Positions 37,201 through 47,786 of a DNA stretch of 64,000 bases are shown here, one piece after another (position 1 is the stretch's first letter; each line of letters starts with the position of its first letter). Made by a program: the position numbers and the translations under genes. The DNA comes from Lithospermum erythrorhizon (taxonomy: Eukaryota > Streptophyta > Magnoliopsida > Boraginales > Boraginaceae): assembly GCA_019722365.1 (NCBI GenBank), contig JADFUC010001640.1, forward strand, positions 62,001 through 126,000, written 5' to 3'. The notes under the pieces are model-generated. The model saw only the letters and a program-made list of their open reading frames with translations, did no database searches and had not been told where the DNA came from.

Positions 37201-39686
37201 AAATTTAGGATTCTTATGTATCATGCTTAACATACAACATGCCCCACTAACTCTTAACAGGCTCCCGAGTCCCGTCTAAGGGTTATAAAGGGAGGGGGTC
37301 GGATAGTACGCAGGCTTACCCTTACAAGGATGATGTTTTCGAATTGATCCAACATACCACTAGGGCTAACCTAGTGGCCACGGGATATTCCTTTTACTAA
37401 CTTATCATGCTTAAGAGACAACCTTTTCTGAATATGAAACCAAGGGGTTATTCAACTTTCACATCTGAGAATGGAATTTCCTTAACTCTGCTCTTAATAT
37501 CAGAAATAACCATTTCCTCTCCGATTATGAGTAAAAGTTATCAATGAAGGCATTACATCAAGAAAAGTGTAACAGTCTAACAGATGAGTATATGACTCGT
37601 AATTATAGCAACTGATTATGTACTACTGTGTATGTCATGATGCTTCTGAGACAATAGAGAATGAGAGATATCGAAGTAATACTCCTTATGTTTGAAGATG
37701 TGATACTTCTATCTCCATGCATATCTAATATGGATTGTGTAGTCCTCGTATAAGTTATGCCAACTGCATCGTATGTTAGTGAAAGATTGCAGATGATTCT
37801 TAGTAAAACCATTGAAATAAATGAAAATTATAGAATTATTATTTCCCATGATGCAGCTGAGCATCATCAATATAATTAATTCCCCAAGCATCGATCATCT
37901 TCTTAAAATTATTAATTTAGATAATTGTGTTAATATCTACTGATTACGAGAGAAGAGAATAGAACTTTTTTAAAAAAAAACCAAAGAGAAGAAAAGGGGA
38001 ACTTCACCAGGAGGCTTCTTGATACTTTCTCCATGGTTTCTCTCCATCCAGTTAGGACATCTATTAGATTTTCAAATAATTTAAGAGTTGAAATAATTTG
38101 TTAATCCATTAAGACATTGAAATTAGCTCAAAGTTGACCTTATATACTCAGGTGATCCTTTCTAAATCCTCCTGATGAGGTAATTGGTGTCTAAAATTTA
38201 CCTGAATGAGGCCATATGTTCGGCCCATAAAAGGGTTTATGTGCTTCAGGATCATCCTCAGGTACTTCAATACCAATATAATAACCTTCTTTATAGTCAC
38301 CTATGATCATATGCAATCACTATATAGTTAATATATTCAATACACAAGGAGAAATCAAGAGAAACAAAGTAAAAACTTAAAAGAAACGGAGCGAACACGC
38401 TAAAGGACATATTACATATGACAACACTATGACAAATTGACAGTCATAAAAATTCATCAATTGGATTAGGATAGACAAGCAGTAGGCGAACCGCCAATTG
38501 ACAACGAGTCAGAAAGTTCAATATTGCAAATCTAACCAGCAAGGTAAGGAACAAACCATGTACTTGATTGATGGGATCAAGTTGTTCATCAAAGAAAGGT
38601 GTATAGCCTCGATGCTTTTCATTGCGCAAAAGCTTCATCTTTTCCTCCATAGGTAGATTGAAAAACCTCTTGCTTTGTGCAAAAACCTCATCCATAAGTT
38701 CTTGGCTGATTCCATGATTGACTAAATAAAAGAACCCAGAATCCATGCAAGCCTAATGTGTGCATATATTATGGTCAACAGATTTGGGATTCCAATACTA
38801 CTTAATCAACAAGGAAGGAGATAAAAGTAAAACTAAATAAAATTCAATTAAATGCCTCTCTTTATCCGACCCTCTTTTCAAAGAACATGTGAGAGCACTT
38901 TCAAAGAGTGTTGGGCATGTGTCTTATAACCTTTTTATTTTATGGCTAATATTGTACATGTATCGCAATGACCAAGATACATACCCATTACTAATTCAAA
39001 TGAGTTATTCTTTACAAATCTTTTCCACTATATATATTCACAAATAAAAGTGATCATTTCAATTATATTGCGCCCGTTCACCAAAAGATTATGCAGTTTG
39101 TTTTTAGCAACTTTAATTTAACTCGAATAAAAACTTACCATGTTAATAGTTAAGCATTTTAAAAAATTCTTATTTCAATTTGATTTAAGCTTGGAGTTTT
39201 TAAAATTAACTTATGGTCAAAATGAGAATTTTTTATTGCTAATTCAAAACTCTCAGTTAAATTGAAATGGAAGGAGTATCTCTTATATTTTTCACCAAAT
39301 ATTATACAACAAATACAAAAATGAATTCAAAATATAAAAAATCAACCACCAAAATTCAAAATTCGACAATCTTTTGGGCATGGATTATGGAAGGAGTAAT
39401 AAATTTCCAAACCTCTACATATTAACAGTGGCCTAGAAGTTTTATAAAGAACTTACATTATGCAAATGAAAAAATATATATATATAATATTTAGGAATGA
39501 ACAACTTAATTTTTTAATAAAATAATAAATAGTTAAAGTTTTTAATAATAAAAAAATAATTTTCTAAATTTTAAGGGCGACCAAAAGCCTCAATAATGGT
39601 CAGACGATAGTAAAAAGTCATAGCAAACCCCGTGGACCTACTCACCTTGCTTATAGACCTGCTCGGAGCTAAACAGACGGCTCCTC

Positions 39687-39737
<51 letters not shown>

Positions 39738-40261
39738 GTAGTAAAAATAGCAAGAAGAATGTCATCTCTCTAAATTTTATCTAAAATATCACTTCATGAT
39801 AAATCTTTTCTTCTTATTCCGAGATAGCTTTTTTATATATGTATTTTAACAAACTTTTTATTATATATCAGAAACATAAAAATCAGTATTTGAAATTTTG
39901 ATAATGAAAAAAGAAGATAAATAATATAGAGACATTATAAGTTTGGGATGTGTGTAAATTACCCAGAACAAGTTAAGGGAGGTGGCGTTATTTTATCGAT
40001 TTTTAATTTTTGACCACAGTATATGTTGATGCACATGCTTTAACAAGCCATCTCCTATTTAGTAGTTGTAAACAAATTTTGCAGAAGCTATAAAGTGATC
40101 ATTTTAGTTATTATCTTACAAAAGTGATCATTTTAATAGTAGTTGAGTTTTTAGATGGAAAGAGAAAGTACCTGTTTGAGGAGAGAGACAGAGTGGTGGA
40201 TATCAGTGTGAGAGAGATCTATGCAGTTGATAACTGAACTGGAACCGTTTGAATTCACCAT
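34259..40261 (-). CDS. 2-oxoglutarate/Fe(II)-dependent dioxygenase, At1g35190 type, 11 exons (one frameshift)
   Basis: Exons on the minus strand: 40261-40172, 38752-38557, 38300-38202, 38060-38008, 36624-36503, 36426-36326, 36250-36192, 36002-35946, 35455-35410, 35137-35058 and 34337-34259. All junctions are GT-AG, and apart from exon 4 the phases agree, for a product of 326 residues, the normal length. Start MVNSNGSSSVINCIDLSHTD. The jelly-roll core carries the iron ligands in AHSDFG (His202, Asp204) and TLHRVL (His263), and the 2-oxoglutarate-binding ERYS (Arg272, Ser274), all intact. The oxidised substrate is unknown for this subgroup. Exon 4 has one base too many (AAA at 38026-38028 where ETMEKYQEAS is expected), which with the usual exon 5 acceptor gives TGA at once. 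An acceptor 4 nt downstream would restore the frame. It is either an assembly error, a variant, or an early pseudogene. Introns 1 and 4 hold repeats. Confidence 0.88.
36741..36830 (+). mobile_element. SINE fragment (Au-like family), copy A
   Basis: CCCCAATGTCTCTGAAGAGG, GCGCCTAAG and GGAGGGTCGGAT appear in the order seen in the other copies. It lies in intron 4 of the dioxygenase, close to exon 5. Confidence 0.6.
36961..37175 (+). mobile_element. SINE (Au-like family), copy B
   Basis: CAACATGTCCCAATGTCTCC, AAGAGGCTCCCCGCCTAAAG, GCGTCGGATG and a later TAGTTTAATGAGCCATTTT follow the family layout. It lies in dioxygenase intron 4, downstream of copy A on the plus strand. Confidence 0.65.
37231..37385 (+). 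mobile_element. SINE (Au-like family), copy C
   Basis: CAACATGCCCCACTAACTCT, AGGCTCCCGAGTCCCG, GGAGGGGGTCGGATAGTACG and CAGGCTTACCCTTACAAGG match the plant Au-like SINE layout best of all copies. Third copy in the same intron. Confidence 0.65.
39691..39732. repeat. (AT)n microsatellite in dioxygenase intron 1
   Basis: About 20 uninterrupted AT units. Such tracts are length-variable and useful as markers. Confidence 0.95.
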
Positions 40262-42964
40262 ATTACTTTCTTCTACTTCTTGCCTTGCCCGTTTTGTTTT
40301 TGTTGAATGGTTGACTTTATATAGTCATCCAAATCTGAGATATTATACACACACCAAAATAGTAAGTTTTGGGATGAAATAGTATTTGTAACTTTATTTA
40401 TAAGTGTGAAGGCTGATTCTGAGAAATTATCTTCGAGGTTAAAATAATCGTTCGGTAATAAAAAATCTTATTTGGATGTGTGTATTGGATCATCGAAATA
40501 GTAGAATAATTTAAGTGGGTCCTTTTTAAATGTAGTGATATTAAAGAAATCACTAAAGGTGTTTATTTAAACACAAATTGAATGTCAAAAACATATTCTG
40601 AGTTATGAGGAGTTGAGGATTAAGTTTAAACATGGGTTTTCACAATAGATAGCTTATAAGGTTAAGAATTAAGTTTAAGCATGGAACTTTCTGATGGTTA
40701 TGAGATAGATTTGATTTAATGATTGAAAATTGAGATTGATTAATTAGTCAATATATTAATTAAATTGGTTACAACAACAATTAATGGGGCGATTTTGTTC
40801 CGAGCTGATTTAGTTTCTCTTTCTAGTCCTTGTTTCATGGATTTTTTTGTTTGGGTAATTTAATTTCTTTTCCTTTCCAAATTAATTCTCCTCATTTGAA
40901 ATTTTAAACCATTTTCTCTCTCTTTTTTTGGTTTTTGAACTGATTTTAAATTGCTAAACTAGATCGATTGATACACTGAATTCTGAATTGATACATTAAT
41001 TTGAGATTTCTTAACTTATTTGATTTGGTTTTCAATTCTTGTTTCATCTATTTTTTTAGTTCTTTGCAATATGGATTGCATTGAAGGTTCTACCACACTA
41101 TTGTTATAATTTAAGAGTCAAACAAGTCTATCATTGGAAGCAATTCATTGGTCTCATATATTTGTTTGTTGATTGAGCATATTCATACTATTTTTTAGTT
41201 TTTTTGTTATTTCATGTTGCTAAATCAATTTTTTTTGTCTTTTCATTTGATTATGATGTTATTTTTGGACCGTCTTAACCTAATATTTCTTATAGTTATA
41301 TCTTTATAGGGTTATTTATTCTTAATATGATAACCCATTTTATTTTTATGTATTCTATTTCTAAGGTGGTGGTCTGAAATTAAGCGTTGTATTCGCGTAA
41401 AAAGTAGAAAAAGATTGAAGGTCGAGATTGGATGAAAGAGACACTTAATATGGGCTTACATGAACAGCCAAAATGGAACATCTTAAAAATATTTGAGCAC
41501 CTCTTAATACTAATTTCTAGTTGTGTATGTGATTTGTTTCTATCATGGTGTTGAATCATTTTTTTATTATTATGAAGTTATTTTAATTTTGATGTACGCC
41601 TTTTATATACTCAACTTTGTTATTCCGAATTTTGTTATGTTAGATTGCATTTTTGTTGTTGGCGTGTTTGAGATAATAACCTCGTCGAAATTATTAAATT
41701 TTATATTAATGTCTTCTCATAATCCATATACAATTATTAGCGGGGCATTTTTTTCATGCAATTACCATGTTGATCCTTATTTCGGGTATTTGTTTACTAC
41801 TATGTACATTTAACAATAGCGATAACTTTTCATAATCCAAATACAATTATCAATGGCCGCGTGTTGTTATCTTGTTTACCATGTAGAGTCTTATTTTGGC
41901 GTAATGTTGTTTATATTGATAACTTCATCAAGCGGATACAATTATTAGCGGGATATGTTTTTTATGCACTTACCATGTTGAGTCTTATTTCGGATTATTT
42001 TCATTTTATATTGATAACTTCTCATAATCCAGATATAATTATTAGTGGGACATATTTTTTATGTACTTACCATGTTGAGCCTTGTTTCGGGTTATTTTCA
42101 TTTTATATTGATAAATTCTACATGTATAGATAGAATTATAAGTGAAACATGTTTTTATCTGCTACTATATTGATCCTTATTTCGAGATATTTTATTTTAT
42201 GCTAATAAATCCTCATAATCCGGACGTTGGGTTTTTGTTATAGAGTTTAGGAGTGTGATTTTGGGAGATTTGATTCTTGTAAGGGGCGAGTATGGTGTGA
42301 AGATTGACATAAATGGGAAGCTATTTTGGGGGATTGGGAATTCAGAATTTCCTCCGGAAATGAGGAGGTTGATTACCTAATTTGTTATTTTTAATTATCA
42401 AATAAATTTATTAAATGAAAAAAATGACTAAGTTACCCTACTTAAGTAGGAAACTTAAATATATGCTTAAACTCATAAGTCATATTCGTCAAAATATGTT
42501 AAAAAAATATTTGATACCAAAATTTAAAAGTTCAAATCATGAAGTTCAAAATTGAAGAAAATTGAAGGTTCCTTTAGGTATTAACTTTAGGTATTAAGAC
42601 CGTATACTTACAAAATAAACAAAAACAATTGAGATCATTATTTAAAATTCAATCATATAACTTTGGGGTAGTTTGGCACTTGTGGATGGATAGAGTATTT
42701 TTAATATTAACTTCAGCTACAAATTTACCCCAAAACACTTGTACATAAAAGCTTTCAATGATATTATTACTTATCAAGTAAGCATTTTACATTCAACAAA
42801 AACAAAAGGAAAAAAAATGTATGATGAACTCATCAAGGTAAATCAAGATTCTCTCATATAATAATTTCAACTGACACTATAATTAAAAATCAAAATTGTA
42901 AGCTTTAACCTCTCACTTCTACCCTTAAAAAGTAACCACACATCATTAGAATTTTCCCCTCATT
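40262..42964. other. Intergenic stretch between dioxygenase and RIT1
   Basis: It should hold the dioxygenase promoter (right of 40261) and the RIT1 3' UTR. A tandem array at 41706-42225 is annotated separately. Two plus-strand frames (41523-41813 and 41861-42133) arise from that array and are not regarded as genes. Confidence 0.5.
41706..42225. repeat. Tandem repeat array, about 5 units of 94-110 bp
   Basis: Each unit has ATAACTTCTCATAATCC, ATACAATTATTAGCGGGAC, TTTTTTATGCACTTACCATG and TTGAGTCTTATTTCGG with substitutions. Units start near 41706, 41820, 41918, 42013 and 42110, with a partial copy near 42205. The array is non-coding and diverged. Confidence 0.85.
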
Positions 42965-45900
42965 TCAATTTCCAGCATTGAGATAAGTCAGGTAACTAAA
43001 CACTTGTTTCAAGTTACCTCTAGATGGACGTGCATTTACAACGAATTTGCAAATAAACACCAATTTCCGACGTAGTTCTAGCTTTGTAATATGTCTCGTG
43101 TTGAACGATCTCCCATTATCAAATTCACCTGTTAGAAAGAATGTAATGGGATATTGTTCTCATAATAAACATGGACATGTTTTGTAAATCACTAGATCTC
43201 GAGAATGAAAACCAACAATACAAGAAGAAGCCATGAAAATTACCACCCCGTTGTATTGGGGTGTTTTCTTAATCTTCGTGAAGTTGATATTAGGGATGAT
43301 TCCAATAAATGTAATAAGTCCAGAACTAGTAATGGAGCTAGCACTAGCTCATCTTTTGTATGAATACTTTTATATTATGAGTATCATCTATCAATGATAA
43401 AATAAACATAGACATATTTTGGTTCAATCAACGAATTGTTGAAATAAATCCAATAAAAACCCATGAAGGCATGAACTCCCTATATATATATGTGTATGTG
43501 TGTGTGTGTCTATATAGGCATGCGTAAACTAAACCAAACCAAACCAATATCCCATTAAGTGAGGTTGGCTATATATATAGGCATAAACTGATTCCAGAAA
43601 ACTAGCATGAAAAAAGCACACTTAATTATTTAGTTGTCATAACTAGTTGCTTATATAGGATAAAAAAAACATGACATATTTGAGTTTCTATGACAAGTTC
43701 CTCTTCATATGAGCTATTTACAAACTTGGTCAGTAGCAACCGGTAGAGGAAAAAAAGGACAAGAAACAGGATATACCATGGTCGTTAAATAATGCAGTCA
43801 AGATAGCCAGACAGACGCACACGCTAATATCTTCTCCTGTAAGCAAAGAAGGATGAATTCAGTTGGTCAACTATTGATGTTATCATATTAGATTACGGTT
43901 TGAAAATTTTGAACAGAAAAGCGCAAAGAAAAGATGATTTTTTTTAAGTAAAGATGCTGAAAGATACAATCTACCTGAATGACATGTAAAAACGAATGAC
44001 TTACCATCACTACAGCAAATCAAAAGTGTTTCTCCATTAAACAATACCTTCTTTGCAAAATCCAGGGCAGAAGGGAGATGTCTTTCTAGAGAAAACCGAT
44101 CAAATTTTGATCCCTAAGCATAAAAAAAATGTAGGAGTAAATGAAAGGAGCATAAAACCAACCAAAAGACCTTTCCTATAAAGTAAAACAATCACATTAT
44201 ACATCCCACAATTGGCAGATGCAAGTAAGTTTGCGGATCATTCTGGTTCAAAGGAGGCTGATTTTTAGAACAGTCTAGTATGCCATCTATACTAATAAGG
44301 TCAATGTCTACAAAACAAAATTTCTGTATGAGCAAGCATACCAGCAATAGTACATATTTCATCACAATTATAAAAAAACAAAAATCCAAGATGAGATATT
44401 AATAAATCATAAATGGGATAGTGATACTGAAACCATAAATTAAACAAAATGTAGGCTTTAGAGTGAACCACAAGACTAAGTATCGATAGAGAAGGGAAGT
44501 CATTCAACTCCATTAATTAAAATTTGTAAACGTTTCCTATGAAACATTCGAAAAGTTTCTATTTTGAATTTATAGAAACGAAAAGTGGAATTTCAGTACT
44601 TTGTTTCAATTTAAAAAAAATTGGGCGATACGTAAAACTAACTTGTGTCATACCTTCTGAATAAAGCGCAAATGAGACGCCGCAGGAACATACAAGCTTC
44701 TCATTAGTGTGGCTGACATATGACCTCTAATGCCCCATAACTATGAATTGACTCGAAAACACTCTCTGTTATCCACGGTAAGGCGGACTGTCTGATCTGA
44801 CCCCTCCCTCACACAACTTAGGAGGGAGCAAATTTAGAGGCATTGGGACATGTCATTATTGTTGTTTGTTCACTTTGTTGCAATAAAAAGACAAATGATG
44901 CATTAATGATTAAGAGATGAAACAGAAGCGTGACCACTCAAGCTGCCATATGAGGTAACAACACTATAATAACAAGAAGTAAACTAAATTTGACAGAATT
45001 CAGTTAACAAAGATGGAGTAGATATGATTGTACCAGATTGACTTGCACCGACTGCCAAATTTGTTGAACCTAGCCAAGATACAGAAGAGTCACTAGTTGA
45101 AGCATCTACATCATCCCCATTTACAAGAAGAATGCTGGAGCATGACAATTCATCACAAGACTGAACAGCTTTCTGCTTGATAGACACCTGAGGAGCGACT
45201 TCTCCTCTTTGAGATTGGTATACTCTATTTTTTTCAACAATGTCCGCTACCTTCTGGTTACACAAATTTGGACCCGAACTAATAATATCGTAGGCATGTT
45301 TCCAGAAGAGTTCAGGTGATAATCCCCTTGCCCAACTTTCCTCATCATCTCCAGCTCCAGCAATGTAAGTCCAACTAAACTCAGAAGTGGTTCGCTGGTG
45401 AAAATTACAGGTAGAAGACGATGCAGAAACAAGTATGATAGGGGTGAAATCCCAAGAATCATATTCAGGTACTTCATTTAACCATATAACAGTTCTTTGA
45501 GAAATCCATAAAGGCCGTAATGGCTTTTTGAGAGACAATGCAAGACTGGCTATGTCAGCTCCGCAGGTTTCCAAATCATTTGTCCATCCTTCCAAGTGGT
45601 TCTCAACAAGTGCCTTTTCTGTATCTGACACCCAGAGAGGAAAATCACGCGAAAGAGCAAATCCAACAAAACCATTTTGCTGATATCTTAGTGGCATGTA
45701 GGTTCGCTTGAACTCCTACTCGACTAAAATGTCAAGAATGTAGTCATTTACAAGTTAAGGCATATACTTCAAGGACTTCAAGAGCATGAGCTTACACATT
45801 AATAATTATAAGAATACAAAAAAAAAAACGGAAAAAAAAATCAATGTATTATAAATAAAATCAAAAACTTAAAACTAGGATTCAAACTCGTGTTCTAGGC

Positions 45901-47786
45901 ATTGCTTCCTTTAAGAGATATTGAATGAAGCACCACATATAATGCCAATTATAGTTCAGAAGCTTGATAAGCAATGCAATAAACAATAAAACTACTTAGG
46001 ATTGGGGATGGAAGAAATACTTACTTTTTCTGCTGAATCACCAGCGAAACTATGCCTCATCCAGTAATTTCTAATGGCACGATTCAATACACAAGTCCAA
46101 ATAGGAATTGTCTTTGACATGCTATCTGGAAACCTCTTCCCTTTCCTCGTGGAATCAATAATCATACAACCACCCCTCTGTCCTTCAATAAAATGTTTAT
46201 AGATGATAAGCTAAAGACAGGTGTATATGGATAGATGTACACATTTTACTATTTGGACTACATGTCTACATCTAGAAAATAACATGTATACTACCTAATA
46301 TATGTCTGACATGTAGAAAAACAAAAACACATTTTATGTAGTAATGGTTATGGTGTTACAAAGTAGTATGCTAAAAATTTGCTCGATAATAATTCAAATT
46401 TACTTTATTATGCTTAGATAATGAACCACACTAGCGGGAGACAATTTAAGCCAAATTTTGAAAGTTGGCCATCAACAAGTTACATCAAAAGTTAATATGT
46501 AGTGAATAGTCACAACTCATGGTAACTTTTCATGAAGATCTTCCTTTTGTTGTTTCGTCCAACTTTAATAAAAAATATCGTATCAATTTCCTACATAGTG
46601 AAGTATTTTCTAAAGTATTTATATTCCGTGGATATAAAATATTCAAATACTCGATTTTTACATAATTCAACCTCATATATGTCATGATTCTTCAAGTCTT
46701 CGACACCAATCCAAGTTAAGTCTATGTATGACATCCAATTAGATAACTGTCCCAGATAACAATGTGTTTCATATTCTAAAACACATATAAGGTAAAACTA
46801 GCAACTTATTACCAACATGATAATTTTTATTCAAATCAAAGTTATGTATCAATTTCAATCACTAAAATCAAACTTGACAATCTTCTGAAGGGATTAAATT
46901 TACAACACAAATACATAATTGGCTATGTAAGTATCGAGTCTCTATCCTTTGTTACACTATGTTTAACACTCCATTAAGATCACGTTGTTTTATTTTTCAT
47001 TTTCAAATTAACTTTTAAAAACAAACAATACACATGTCACAGTACTAACATGATGTAAGATATAGTATTCGAGTGTGACTGTAACAGACCATCTATTCCC
47101 AAACATCTACAAGGATATGAAGAATGAAAAGTACCAGCAACTCAGGCAACATGGAGATTAAGGCGGGAGGTGTTGAATGACCAATTACTACCAACATGAT
47201 AATTTGGTCCATTTTTTTTTCAAAGATACCATTTTCTACTTAAATTACTACCAACATGATAATTTTGATTCAAATAACATGTCGATTTTGGCCACTACAC
47301 TAAAAATAAAACTTGACAATCCATACATAATTGAATTGTCCCAAGCCTCCATCTCAAATTTAATTGTGAGTGTAAACTAATTATTTCATTTTTTTTATTG
47401 GAGTTAAAATAAATTCTCTGTTGTCTCATAATATTTATGGAGCATTATATAATAAAATACTTTTGTATGTAAGAATCTAAATAATAAAAAGTACCAGCAA
47501 TTTGGGCAACATGTAGATTAAGGCGAGAGGTATTAAATGACCAATTACTATAATGCCCATCAGTGGATTTGAAGTAACAAGTTGAATGGAATTTGTTATT
47601 TGGTGTATACCAAAGTCCACATCTGAGATTGGCTAGCAGAGGAAGCTCTGGCCATAACTGTCCAATCTCCAGGACGAAGATGGAGTCATCGTAGATTGAT
47701 CTAAGGGCGTTGTAGAGAGAGTTGTCCATTTTCTTAATTGATCTTGCTGCTTTGTATATGCTCAGCCTCTCTGTTGAAGCTTCCAT
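42965..47786 (-). CDS. RIT1: Initiator tRNA 2'-O-ribosyl phosphate transferase (Rit1 family), 7 exons
   Basis: Exons on the minus strand: 47786-47495, 46182-46025, 45715-45034, 44307-44210, 44113-44005, 43836-43777 and 43128-42965, giving 520 residues. In yeast Rit1 transfers a phosphoribosyl group from PRPP to A64 of initiator tRNA-Met, which keeps it out of elongation. Family motifs: SIYDDSIFVLEIGQLWPELP, LRCGLWYTP and FKSTDGHYSNWSFNTSRLNL (exon 1), STRKGKRFPDSMSKTIPIW (exon 2), WISQRTVIWLNEVPEYDSW and AGAGDDEESWARGLSP (exon 3), YLHLPI (exon 4), LLICCSDGEDISVCVCLAIL (443-444 are the Cys pair of the phosphatase-like C-terminal domain) and NARPSRGNLKQVF (exon 7). The start of exon 3 is uncertain: acceptors in the same frame exist at 45715 and, after TATCAG, near 45676. 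Exon 4 uses a weak GTGGGA donor. Plant function is inferred from yeast. Confidence 0.92.
44690..44875 (-). mobile_element. SINE (Au-like family), copy D, in RIT1 intron 3
   Basis: On the minus strand: ATGACATGTCCCAATGCCTC, CTCCCTCCTAAGTTG, GAGGGAGGGGTCAGATCAG, CAGTCCGCCTTACCG and GAGAGTGTTTTCGAGTC, the full family order. It is inserted against the gene in the same sense as transcription. Confidence 0.7.
46800..47335. repeat. Direct repeats inside RIT1 intron 1
   Basis: TACCAACATGATAATTT with TTCAAAT and ACTTGACAATC occurs near 46811-46882 and again near 47244-47320, and the short TACTACCAACATGATAATTT also at 47188. Together with the pseudo-exon at 47129-47187 this shows that a block of the intron and neighbouring exon has been duplicated. 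Confidence 0.6.
47129..47187 (-). pseudogene. Duplicated fragment of RIT1 exon 1 (pseudo-exon) in intron 1
   Basis: The minus strand here repeats the end of exon 1 (47549-47491), including the coding part for WSFNTSRLNLHVA and the exon-intron junction CTG|GTAC. About eight bases differ and one change makes a TGA stop in the reading frame. The donor is retained but no acceptor is apparent, so it should not be spliced in productively. Confidence 0.75.

Noticed and set aside
41523..42133. Two ORFs with membrane-like translations
   Set aside because: Both arise from the AT-rich tandem array, and the hydrophobicity reflects T-rich codons.
44640..44700. Candidate extra RIT1 exon (KLVCSCGVSFALYSE)
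   Set aside because: The exon 3 to exon 4 join at 45034/44307 is in phase and gives a family-consistent sequence without it; this segment flanks a SINE.
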